Shown in pieces: positions 51,872 through 59,932 of a DNA stretch of 64,000 nt (within the stretch, counting starts at the first letter, position 1; each line of letters begins with the position of its first letter). Position numbers and translations under genes: made by a program. The notes below the pieces were generated by a model. That model was not told the origin of the DNA, made no database searches, and was given only the letters and a program-made list of their open reading frames with translations. Origin of the DNA: an uncultured Flavobacteriaceae bacterium (GTDB taxonomy: Bacteria; Bacteroidota; Bacteroidia; Flavobacteriales; Flavobacteriaceae); the NCBI GenBank assembly GCA_947500575.1, contig CANMSI010000004.1, positions 532,778 to 596,777 on the forward strand, read 5' to 3'.

Positions 51872-52597
51872 ATGTACCAAGAGATAAAACCCTCTAAAAG
51901 GCTTCACCAAATAATTGACTCCTTTTGGACATTCTCAAATAACAAGACAAGCGAAAACTATAAGGTATTACCTGACGCATGTAGCGACTTGATATTTGAC
52001 TTTAACCAAAATAAAAGTTTTTTATCAGGAATAATGACGAATTATCAACTTCGGGAATTAGGACCTGAATCAAATTTAATGGGAGTTCGTTTCAAAACTG
52101 AAAAGTTTGGTTCTTTATCAAAAATACACCCTCTTGAAACCAAAAACTTACGGATAGAATTAGCGCATATATTTTCAGCAAAAAACCTTACCATTTTAAA
52201 TCGGCTAAGCGACTTCGAAAAAATTACCGATAAAGTAACCCTTCTCGAAAATTTTATGGATACATCATTTAGGCAAAACGAGCAAAGACAAGACCAAATG
52301 ATAATATCGGTTGCACAACATATAAGGTCAATGCATGGAATGGTGCCTATTGGAGATTTAGCAAAATCTCATCATATAAGCTTAAGACAATTACAAAGAC
52401 GTTTTAAAAATTATATCGGTCTAACAACAAAGGAATTTTCAAACATAGTGCGTTTTAAGCATGCAAAAAAAAGAATAACAAACTTTAAAGAGACCAGCCT
52501 TTTAGCAATAGCATTCGATACAGGATTTTATGACCATTCTCATATGACCCATGAATTCAACCGTATTTCAGGAGAAAACCCAAGCTATTTTAGGTAA
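51872..52597 (+). CDS. AraC family transcriptional regulator
   Basis: Regulator of 241 residues: an N-terminal DUF6597-like part (KRLHQIIDSFWTFSNNK, VLPDACSDLIFDFNQ) and a C-terminal AraC HTH domain (VPIGDLAKSHHISLRQLQRRFKNYIGLTTKEFSNIVRFKHA, then LLAIAFDTGFYDHSHMTHEFNRISGENPSYFR). The second HTH signature GFYDHSHMTHEF is intact. It may control the downstream VOC gene (52766). Its own 5' region lacks a clear -7 element. Confidence 0.9.
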   Translation: MYQEIKPSKRLHQIIDSFWTFSNNKTSENYKVLPDACSDLIFDFNQNKSFLSGIMTNYQLRELGPESNLMGVRFKTEKFGSLSKIHPLETKNLRIELAHIFSAKNLTILNRLSDFEKITDKVTLLENFMDTSFRQNEQRQDQMIISVAQHIRSMHGMVPIGDLAKSHHISLRQLQRRFKNYIGLTTKEFSNIVRFKHAKKRITNFKETSLLAIAFDTGFYDHSHMTHEFNRISGENPSYFR

Positions 52598-52765
52598 TGT
52601 CGTTTTTTTACAAAATAGACTTCTTTAAGTCGCCTAACTTTGCAATCAAAACAAGGACCGGAAAGTTTGACTTTTCTCAATAGGTTTATGGTTATTCATT
52701 ACTTGTAAACACGTAGATGGCTGCACAAAAAAATATTTCCAAAATCAATACCTAAAGCTATAAAA

Positions 52766-53170
52766 ATGGACATACAATACGCATACACAATTCTCTATGT
52801 TTCGGACGTGCCAAAAACAATAGAATTCTACCATAAGACATTTGGATTTGAACAAAAACTCCTGACACCCGAAAATGATTATGGAGAAATAATATCTGGA
52901 ACTACAACCATTGCATTTGCAAATTTTGAACTTGGTAATTCCAACTTTAAAAAAGGTTTTACTGCGAGCACATTAAGCAAAGAGCCATTTGGAATTGAAT
53001 TGGCATTTACAACTTCAGAAGTTGAGAACGTAATGCAAAGTGCCATACAAAATGGCGCTATAATTTTGGAAAAATCAGTAACAAAACCTTGGGGGCAGAA
53101 AGTGGGTTATCTAAGAGATTTGAATGGATTTATAATTGAAATCTGTACTCCAATTCAAAATCAGGAATAG
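52766..53170 (+). CDS. VOC (glyoxalase/bleomycin-resistance-like) family protein
   Basis: Protein of 134 residues of the vicinal-oxygen-chelate superfamily: YTILYVSDVPKTIEFYHKTFGFEQKLLTPENDYGEI, then LRDLNGFIIEICTPI. The paired His/Glu positions H, E are partly visible; the C-terminal unit ends WGQKVGYLRDLNGF, which is standard. Unlike the VOC at 48844 it has a normal ATG start. Its function is unknown; relatives include glyoxalases and resistance proteins. TAACTTTG (52635-52642), a TAnnTTTG match, lies 124 bases upstream as a possible promoter. Confidence 0.85.
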   Translation: MDIQYAYTILYVSDVPKTIEFYHKTFGFEQKLLTPENDYGEIISGTTTIAFANFELGNSNFKKGFTASTLSKEPFGIELAFTTSEVENVMQSAIQNGAIILEKSVTKPWGQKVGYLRDLNGFIIEICTPIQNQE

Positions 53171-53331
53171 CAAAATCACATCCAATAGGGCGAATACCTG
53201 CCAGTAGTTCGAGTTCGCAGTCAACCATTTTTCATTTTATTCAAGTATCTTGTAGTTAAAACGTAGTTTGAATTGCGCTGCGACCCCTAACATGGCCCGT
53301 TAACCAAATCTTGAACAAAATTTAAAATTAG

Positions 53332-54378
53332 ATGAGAAGAATACCTTTATCCCTTTTACTACTTTTTGTAATCCAAATTACCTTTGCCCAGAACGCCTTT
53401 CAAAAAGCTTTTAAATCAGAGATAAGATCTTCAAAAGAAAACATTCGAATTGCGTTTTCTGATGCTGCAGGAAATGCTGGCAACCTTCCTATATCCATTG
53501 TAAAAGGCAAAATGGATGGGCCAGTTTTTACAATTGTTGCGGGGGTTCACGGTTATGAATACCCTCCTATTATTGCAACACAAAAATTACTGGAAGAAAT
53601 TAAAACAGAGAACCTTAAAGGAACACTAATTATTATTCCAATTGCCAATAGGGCTTCTTTTTATAAAAGAACCCCCTTCATTAATCCACAAGATCAAAAA
53701 AATTTAAACAATGCATTCCCTGGAAAAAAGGATGGTAGCATTACCGAACAACTAGCATATTTTATAACCACACATATTATTCCCGTAAGCGATGTTTTTT
53801 TAGATGTGCACGGCGGTGATGCTTGCGAGGATTTAATTCCTTTTGTGTGTTATTATAATAACACCAAAAAACCAGATCAAACTGCTTTGGCAAAGAAGCT
53901 TTCGGAAAATAGTGGATTCCAATATGTTGTCTCATATCCCTATAAAATATCGGATACCGAGCCTGCCAAATACACCTTTAAGCAGGCTGTGCAAGATGGA
54001 AAAACAGCCCTAAGCATCGAATGCGGTAAATTAGGAAATGTACAAAGTGAAAATGTTAGCTTAATTAAAAAAGGTGTATACAATATGCTAGAAACAATGG
54101 ATATGTACGCCAATGGAACCGGAGCCCATAAAAGTATTATCTATTGCAACAACCAGACGTATATAAATGCCAGTGTAAAAGGTATTTTTTATAGCACATT
54201 GAAGGCTGGAGACAGGGTAAAAAAAGATCAGATTGTTGGGTATACCACAGATGAATTTGGTGTTGTTTTAGAGGAGTATAAAGCAACCAATAATGGTATT
54301 ATTCTGTATATGTTAGCTACACCACCCATAAATATTGATGATACAGTGATGTGCATCAGCACCTATGCAGAGAACTAG
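53332..54378 (+). CDS. Succinylglutamate desuccinylase/aspartoacylase-family exported protein
   Basis: Exported zinc deacylase-like protein of 348 residues (signal RIPLSLLLLFVIQITFAQ). Zinc ligands are H-G-Y-E in VAGVHGYEYPP and the downstream His of DVFLDVHGGDAC, and the Arg/Asn substrate site is IPIANRASFYKRTPF. The AstE/AspA family hydrolyses N-acyl amino acids; an exported form may act on periplasmic amides or peptides. The C-terminal third (YINASVKGIFYSTLKAGDRVKKDQIVGYTTDEFG) is the typical beta-barrel lid. It is followed 39 bases later by a small membrane gene. Confidence 0.88.
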   Translation: MRRIPLSLLLLFVIQITFAQNAFQKAFKSEIRSSKENIRIAFSDAAGNAGNLPISIVKGKMDGPVFTIVAGVHGYEYPPIIATQKLLEEIKTENLKGTLIIIPIANRASFYKRTPFINPQDQKNLNNAFPGKKDGSITEQLAYFITTHIIPVSDVFLDVHGGDACEDLIPFVCYYNNTKKPDQTALAKKLSENSGFQYVVSYPYKISDTEPAKYTFKQAVQDGKTALSIECGKLGNVQSENVSLIKKGVYNMLETMDMYANGTGAHKSIIYCNNQTYINASVKGIFYSTLKAGDRVKKDQIVGYTTDEFGVVLEEYKATNNGIILYMLATPPINIDDTVMCISTYAEN

Positions 54379-54417
54379 ATTTTTCAAAATATCATGGCTA
54401 AATCATTAAAAAAATAA

Positions 54418-54810
54418 ATGGAAAATAGCACTCTACGAAAATACTTCTTGCTCGATGGATTTGGAGCAATTCTTTCAGCAGTGCTATTAGGAATAGTTTT
54501 AGTTAAATTGGAAAGGATTTTTGGAATACCAAAATCTACACTGTACTTCCTTGCGCTATTACCTTGTTTTTTCGCACTATATGATTTCTATTGCTATTTC
54601 TTCATTCAAAAGAATTTGGGACGGTTTTTAAAAGGAATCGCTATGGTCAATTTGCTCTATTGTTGCTTGTCAATTGGACTCGCTTTTTACCATTCTCATC
54701 AAATAACATATCTAGGATGGGTCTATATTATTATTGAAATTCTTATCGTTGTTACCATCGCTTTTGCAGAATTAAGGGTTGTAAAAAGAACCAATCAAAA
54801 AACAACTTAA
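54418..54810 (+). CDS. Small hypothetical membrane protein
   Basis: Integral membrane protein of 130 residues with four helices: about 8-29 (FLLDGFGAILSAVLLGIVLV), 39-58 (STLYFLALLPCFFALYDFYCYFF), 68-89 (GIAMVNLLYCCLSIGLAFY) and 95-117 (TYLGWVYIIIEILIVVTIAF). It resembles small four-helix proteins of unknown role. It is probably cotranscribed with the deacylase-like gene upstream. No motif is diagnostic. Confidence 0.72.
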   Translation: MENSTLRKYFLLDGFGAILSAVLLGIVLVKLERIFGIPKSTLYFLALLPCFFALYDFYCYFFIQKNLGRFLKGIAMVNLLYCCLSIGLAFYHSHQITYLGWVYIIIEILIVVTIAFAELRVVKRTNQKTT

Positions 54811-54890
54811 AATTCAAGCAATAACAACTTTAAGTCCCTACTCCTAATGATTGGATTATTTTTAAATACTAGCAACACTAAAAATCAGAA

Positions 54891-56276
54891 ATGAAAAGAA
54901 CATTAATTGCCGTCCTTTTATCTTTTTTTACCTTTAATGCACTCGCACAGAATATACATAGAACCGCTTGTCAGGGCAAGTTAGCAAGGTTAGATAGTAT
55001 GCTATTGGGTACCTCTATTGAGGTGAAGGATCAGCGCGGAAGGTCATTGCTGCATTGGGCGGTTGCCTGCAAGAAAAAAGAAGTATTCGATTTTTTAATT
55101 CAAAAAGGCATCCCCATCAACGAAGAAGACCATCAGAAAAGGACACCTATGCATGTGGCAGTTCAATATAGCAATGAGCTATATTTTGACTTGTTACTTC
55201 AATTGCAACCCAATACTGATTGGATATCTACGTATGGGACATCACTCCTAGAGTTAGCAGTGCTCAAAAAAGATAGCACATTCACAAAAAAGTTAATTAC
55301 TACTGGTATTGATTTAAATGGAAAGAATGATAGAGGAAGTGCTGCTTTAGAAATTGCGCAAAGAATTGGGGCCAATGGAATTGCTCAGCTTTTGCTAGAT
55401 AATGGTGCCGATAAAAATATAGTTCGCACTTTTGAAATGAAAGGAAAATATATGGGGCAGGTACCACCTAAATTAACTCCCAAAATGTTTGCACCCAATT
55501 TTATTTCAACAGAAGAACAAGAATTTGGTTCCGTATTTAATGCTGATGCTACTGAATTCTATTTTGGTGTGAACGTATATGGCAAAAATGAAATACGGTA
55601 TTCCAAACGCACAGGAAATAACTGGTCCAAACCAAAAACAATACTTTCCCATGATCGCTATGGCTATAACGACCCATTTCTTTCACCAGATGAAAATAGA
55701 CTGTATTTTATTTCTGACCGAGCTTTGGATGGTGTAGGTGAAAAAAAGGATATTGATATTTGGTATGTGGAAAGAACTGAAAAAGGCTGGTCTACACCCA
55801 TTAATGCGGGGCCAAATATTAATTCTGATAGCAATGAATATTATAGCTCGTTCACCGAAGATGGGACTATGTATTTTTCCTCCAATAAGCACGCTCCCGA
55901 AGAGAGAAACTCGGACTATGACATATACTATTCTACATCTATTAGAGGAGCGTTTCAAAAGGCAGTAGTACTAGGGGATGCCATCAATACAGAGGATTAC
56001 GAAGCAGATGTTTTTATTGCACCAGATGAATCTTATATTATATTTTGTGCAACAAGAGAAAATAGTTTTGGACAAGGAGATTTGTATATAGGTTTTAAGA
56101 AGGCAGATGGTACTTGGACAACTGCAGTAAACATGGGTGATAAAATAAATACTCAAAATTATGAATACTGTCCCTTTGTGACCAAAGATGGAAAATATTT
56201 ATTCTATACCAGCAATCAAGATATCTACTGGGTAAGCACAGCGATTATAGATGAGTTAAAGGTAAAAAGCAGGTAA
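54891..56276 (+). CDS. Ankyrin-repeat and PD40 beta-propeller exported protein
   Basis: Exported protein of 461 residues with signal MKRTLIAVLLSFFTFNALAQ. Residues about 45-175 hold four ankyrin repeats (GRSLLHWAVACKKKEVFDFLIQKGIPI, KRTPMHVAVQYSNELYFDLL, ... GSAALEIAQRIGANGIAQLLLDNGAD). Residues about 205-455 hold WD40-like PD40 (TolB-type) propeller blades (RYGYNDPFLSPDENRLYFISD, EDYEADVFIAPDESYIIFCATR, YEYCPFVTKDGKYLFYTS). This domain pairing is not common. It probably binds a ligand or partner at the surface. Its neighbours give no clear function. Confidence 0.82.
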   Translation: MKRTLIAVLLSFFTFNALAQNIHRTACQGKLARLDSMLLGTSIEVKDQRGRSLLHWAVACKKKEVFDFLIQKGIPINEEDHQKRTPMHVAVQYSNELYFDLLLQLQPNTDWISTYGTSLLELAVLKKDSTFTKKLITTGIDLNGKNDRGSAALEIAQRIGANGIAQLLLDNGADKNIVRTFEMKGKYMGQVPPKLTPKMFAPNFISTEEQEFGSVFNADATEFYFGVNVYGKNEIRYSKRTGNNWSKPKTILSHDRYGYNDPFLSPDENRLYFISDRALDGVGEKKDIDIWYVERTEKGWSTPINAGPNINSDSNEYYSSFTEDGTMYFSSNKHAPEERNSDYDIYYSTSIRGAFQKAVVLGDAINTEDYEADVFIAPDESYIIFCATRENSFGQGDLYIGFKKADGTWTTAVNMGDKINTQNYEYCPFVTKDGKYLFYTSNQDIYWVSTAIIDELKVKSR

Positions 56277-56471
56277 ATATTACATATGGATCAACATAAA
56301 TAAGGGACCCGCATTTATTGTCCATTTTTTGCGATAGCATTAAATTTTTATATGTTTATAAAGAAATAAAAATGTACCCTTAAGTTAATGGATTAAATTC
56401 TGGCTGGTGCTTTTAGTGTTTAGTAATTCCTTATCCATAAACTCTATTGAAATGCTCTAAAGTTTATACAA

Positions 56472-57614
56472 ATGAAAAAACAAATTACGCGAATGAAAGT
56501 AGGTGAAGGAAGAATTAGCGGAGCTATTTCGATCTTCCTTGGAGCACTATCTTTGGTTGGAATACTATGCTTCAAATTTCCGGAACAATTAACCACACCA
56601 GAATTTCGTGAGATCTACACAGCGGCTATGGCTGAAAACCTGATGCTGGGTGGAATTATTGCAACATTTCTTTTTGCACTCGTTAGTATACTCCTCAATA
56701 AAAATAAAAAATATGCGGTGATTGGTATTTGCCTAGGAGTGTTGACCATTGTTCTGGGCGGAATTACGGTTGAAGGAAGGGCCGTAGAAGAAGTAAGCTG
56801 GAGTATAGGTCTTGATTGGCTTATTTTAGATTTACTGATTATGGCATTATTGTTTGTCCCTATAGAACTGGCATTTCCAAAGAATAAATTACAGTCAAAA
56901 TTTCATGAAGAATGGAGAACAGATCTGGTATATTTTGGCATTAGTCATTTAGCAATTCAATTGTTTGGGGTGATCACAAAAAAACCAGCGGTGGCGTTTT
57001 TTGGTTGGATGAATCTAGACCAAGTGCATCTTTGGATTTCGGACTTACCATTTCTGGTGGAGTTATTCTTAGCGCTATTTATTACCGATGTATTTCAATA
57101 TTGGGCGCATAGATTCTTTCATTCACATCACTATTTATGGAGGTTTCATTCCATTCACCATTCAACTCAAAATATGGACTGGCTTGCCGGTTCTCGGACT
57201 CATTTTATTGATATATTTTTCACTCGCAGCGTTTCCTATATTCCGCTTTACGTATTAGGTTTTTCTACCCTAACATTCAATGTCTATATCTTATTTATTG
57301 CAATTCATGCAGTTTTAATACATGCCAATACACGCATTAATTTTGGGTTTTTAAAGTATATCATTACAACCCCTCAATACCATCACTGGCATCATTGCGA
57401 AGAACCAGAGCATTATGGAAATAATTTTGCTGTTGTATTTCCCTTTATAGATAGAATTTTTGGAACCTACTACCTCCCGGGTAATGAATGGCCAAAAGGA
57501 ACCGGACTCGTTGATGCCTCATTTCCAAAAGGGTTTGTAAAACAACTTGTTTTTCCGTTTACAAAGAACCCATTTAAAAATGACCTATTGCCAGAAGAAA
57601 AAAGTAAGCGCTAA
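56472..57614 (+). CDS. Sterol desaturase family (fatty acid hydroxylase-type) membrane protein
   Basis: Integral membrane di-iron oxygenase-type protein of 380 residues. Multiple transmembrane helices precede the His box HRFFHSHHYLWRFHSIHHSTQNMDW, with the second cluster HHWHHCEEPEHYGNNFAVVFPFIDRIFGTYYLP, matching the sterol desaturase/fatty acid hydroxylase superfamily. The substrate could be a hopanoid/sterol-like lipid, carotenoid or fatty acid. No sterol genes are seen in the window. The N-terminal 120 residues with three extra helices (GAISIFLGALSLVGIL, MLGGIIATFLFALVSI) are additional to the core. Confidence 0.85.
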   Translation: MKKQITRMKVGEGRISGAISIFLGALSLVGILCFKFPEQLTTPEFREIYTAAMAENLMLGGIIATFLFALVSILLNKNKKYAVIGICLGVLTIVLGGITVEGRAVEEVSWSIGLDWLILDLLIMALLFVPIELAFPKNKLQSKFHEEWRTDLVYFGISHLAIQLFGVITKKPAVAFFGWMNLDQVHLWISDLPFLVELFLALFITDVFQYWAHRFFHSHHYLWRFHSIHHSTQNMDWLAGSRTHFIDIFFTRSVSYIPLYVLGFSTLTFNVYILFIAIHAVLIHANTRINFGFLKYIITTPQYHHWHHCEEPEHYGNNFAVVFPFIDRIFGTYYLPGNEWPKGTGLVDASFPKGFVKQLVFPFTKNPFKNDLLPEEKSKR

Positions 57615-57856
57615 TACGGCATATTTTAAGCCACTTCACGGCGTGTGCTAGGCATGGATGTAGAGATAATTTTGGATTGTTAGCTAAACAACCCATTTGT
57701 AGATATGGATATGTAACGGCTGAAAAAAGAGAAAGAACTTTTGACAACGCAATTGCGGTTACTCAAAAATACGCTACATTCAATACTCCTTCAACCATCT
57801 ATCATCTGAGTCAAAAAGTTTACCTATTCGAATGGAAGGATATAAATAAAAGTTAA
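57615..57856 (+). pseudogene. Possible decayed coding fragment
   Basis: A stop-free frame of about 80 codons runs directly after the sterol desaturase family gene to a TAA at 57854-57856. It reads CRYGYVTAEKRERTFDNAIA and VTQKYATFNTPSTIYHLSQK, then VYLFEWKDINKS. It has no ATG, so if real it is the C-terminal remnant of a lost gene. A stop-free run of this length can arise by chance in AT-rich DNA, so support is weak. The remaining bases up to 57908 hold the MarR operator. Confidence 0.3.
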
Positions 57857-57864
57857 TTTTTATC

Positions 57865-57888
57865 ATATAATTGATATATCAATTATAT
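57865..57888. promoter_or_regulatory. 24-bp perfect palindrome upstream of MarR gene
   Basis: A perfect 24-bp palindrome centred between 57876 and 57877 (core TTGATATATCAA) lies 20 bases upstream of the MarR ATG. A second ATATCAA half-site follows at 57891-57897. MarR regulators bind such palindromes and usually repress their own promoter, so this is a good operator candidate. Confidence 0.6.
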
Positions 57889-57908
57889 TTATATCAAATT
57901 AATAGTAT

Positions 57909-58349
57909 ATGAACCTTTCTCTTCCATCAGAAACCATATTTCACGTAATTGAAAGTAGCATTAAGGAATATCGAAAGTTTGCACAGAAAAACATTTCAGA
58001 AAAAATAAAAGATATGACCATTGATCAGGGGATGGTGCTCCTTTTTTTAAATGAACATCCAGACCTTAGCCAGAAAGAAATTGCTGAACTGGTATTTAAA
58101 GACAACGCATCAATGACCCGCATGATTAATACGATGGTTCAAAAAAAACACCTGAAACGTTCCATGAATCCTAAAGACAGAAGGCGGTACAAAATTGAAA
58201 TCACCAATAAAGGAAAGAAAGTCTTAGAAACGCTTCCGCCTATTATTCATTACAATAGAAAATCATCATTAAAAGGAATCACAAAAAACGAACTCAATCA
58301 ATTGGAAACCATTTTGGATAAAATAAGAACCAATTGTACAAAAACATGA
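57909..58349 (+). CDS. MarR family transcriptional regulator
   Basis: Dimeric winged-helix regulator of 146 residues: DMTIDQGMVLLFLNEHPDLSQKEIAELVFKDNASMTRMINTMVQKKHLKRSMNPKDRRRYKIEITNKGKKVLE spans the HTH and wing, with the D-R-R wing motif. Long helices at both ends form the dimer interface. It probably senses a small aromatic or lipid ligand. A 24-bp palindrome lies directly upstream, and the S41 peptidase gene overlaps the stop (ATGA), so the regulator probably controls its own operon, including that peptidase. Confidence 0.92.
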   Translation: MNLSLPSETIFHVIESSIKEYRKFAQKNISEKIKDMTIDQGMVLLFLNEHPDLSQKEIAELVFKDNASMTRMINTMVQKKHLKRSMNPKDRRRYKIEITNKGKKVLETLPPIIHYNRKSSLKGITKNELNQLETILDKIRTNCTKT

Positions 58350-59680
58350 ACCCTATGAACACGATATGTAAATTTATTGTACTTGCATTTTTAATGCTGC
58401 TCGGATCCAAACTGAATGCACAAAAAGTGGAACTATTAACACAGAAAGAGCAGCAAACTGTTATAGATTCTATTGGCAGCAAACTAAACGCGAACTATAT
58501 TTTTCCTGAGATTGCAACGAAGATGGTCTCCAATATGGAAACGAAGCTTAAGAATGGGAACTATAAATCCATCCAAGATCCTCAGGAATTTGCTACCACT
58601 TTAACCACAGATCTTCAGACCATTAGCAAGGATAAACACATAAGAATCACTTTTGCCCCAGGGCAAATTGCGGAACAACAACAGGCAATTACTGCAGAGG
58701 ATAGTATTGCTTATTTGAATCGTTATGTTGCTAATTTAAAACGAAACAATTTTGGTTTTAAGGAGGTGAAAATTATGCCTGGAAATATTGGTTATTTAGA
58801 TCTACGAAGCTTTTCTAATGTAGAATATGCCGGGGAAACCGCTGTATCTGCCATGAACTTTCTAAGTAATACAGATGCGATTATTATTGATCTTCGAAAT
58901 AATGGAGGAGGAAGCCCTGCAATGATTCAACTTATAACGAGTTACCTCTTTGGAAGTGATCCTGTTCATCTGAACAATTTCTACTGGCGCCCAACCGATC
59001 GAAACTCTCAAACTTGGACTTTACCTCATGTAAGTGGCACACGCAGCCCCAACACCCCGGTTTATGTGCTAACGAGTCGTGGGACTTTTTCGGCAGCTGA
59101 AGAGTTTAGCTATAATTTAAAAAATCTAGAACGTGCTACCTTAGTAGGGGAAACTACAGGAGGCGGGGCACACCCCGGTGGTTCCGTTGTGGCAACAGAC
59201 CGATTCATGGTTTGGGTTCCCACGGGGAGAGCAATTAACCCAATTACCAATACCAATTGGGAAGGTACCGGTGTTAGTCCACATATAAAAACTGCCGCTG
59301 CTGATGCCTTAGATACGGCCTATACAAAAGCATTGAAATCGCTTATAAAAAATAGCAAGGAAGAACGTTTAAAAGCTTTCTACGAATGGCCACTTGCTGA
59401 ACTGCGTATCAGGACCAATCCAGTGACCATAGATGCAAAAAGTTTAAAAGCATTCACTGGAAGTTATGGTCCACGAATGATCAGCTTTGAAAATGGTAAA
59501 TTATTCTATCAACGAGGTAGCGGAACAAAATATGAACTACTTCCATATAGTAATAATGAGTTCATTTTAAAGGGGCTGGATAGTTTTAGAATACGTTTTT
59601 TAGCTGAAGGGAATACCATAGTTGCTTTGCAAGGCTTATATGACAATGGAGGTACTGATAAAAATCTAAAAGGTAAATAG
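58346..59680 (+). CDS. S41 family exported peptidase
   Basis: Exported serine peptidase of 444 residues; the ATG at 58346 overlaps the MarR stop and gives a signal peptide (FIVLAFLMLLGSKLNAQ). The N-terminal domain (about 25-130) resembles the tricorn-like S41 accessory domain. The catalytic domain carries DAIIIDLRNNGGGSPAMIQL and the nucleophile Ser in GTFSAAEEFSYNL, followed by GETTGGGAHPGG. No PDZ is obvious. The C-terminal 90 residues form a beta-domain. It is coupled to a MarR regulator, suggesting inducible extracytoplasmic proteolysis. Confidence 0.9.
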   Translation: MNPMNTICKFIVLAFLMLLGSKLNAQKVELLTQKEQQTVIDSIGSKLNANYIFPEIATKMVSNMETKLKNGNYKSIQDPQEFATTLTTDLQTISKDKHIRITFAPGQIAEQQQAITAEDSIAYLNRYVANLKRNNFGFKEVKIMPGNIGYLDLRSFSNVEYAGETAVSAMNFLSNTDAIIIDLRNNGGGSPAMIQLITSYLFGSDPVHLNNFYWRPTDRNSQTWTLPHVSGTRSPNTPVYVLTSRGTFSAAEEFSYNLKNLERATLVGETTGGGAHPGGSVVATDRFMVWVPTGRAINPITNTNWEGTGVSPHIKTAAADALDTAYTKALKSLIKNSKEERLKAFYEWPLAELRIRTNPVTIDAKSLKAFTGSYGPRMISFENGKLFYQRGSGTKYELLPYSNNEFILKGLDSFRIRFLAEGNTIVALQGLYDNGGTDKNLKGK

Positions 59681-59932
59681 TAACTTCCCTCTATTTAATT
59701 TTTTATTAGTTAAAAGAATAATTATCATGTTGTGATATGATCTACGCATTAAAAAAGTGCGGAAGCAAAAGCACAATAATTATTTCATTAACTACCAAGT
59801 AAATTCCATCTAGTAAACTCACTTGAATTAATTAACTTGCTACTAGTTCGGAAAAATCACCATATATTTTCGCAAAAAGAATCATGCATCAACCATCATA
59901 GCATATTTCGTTCAAACTTAATCCTGGTTACA

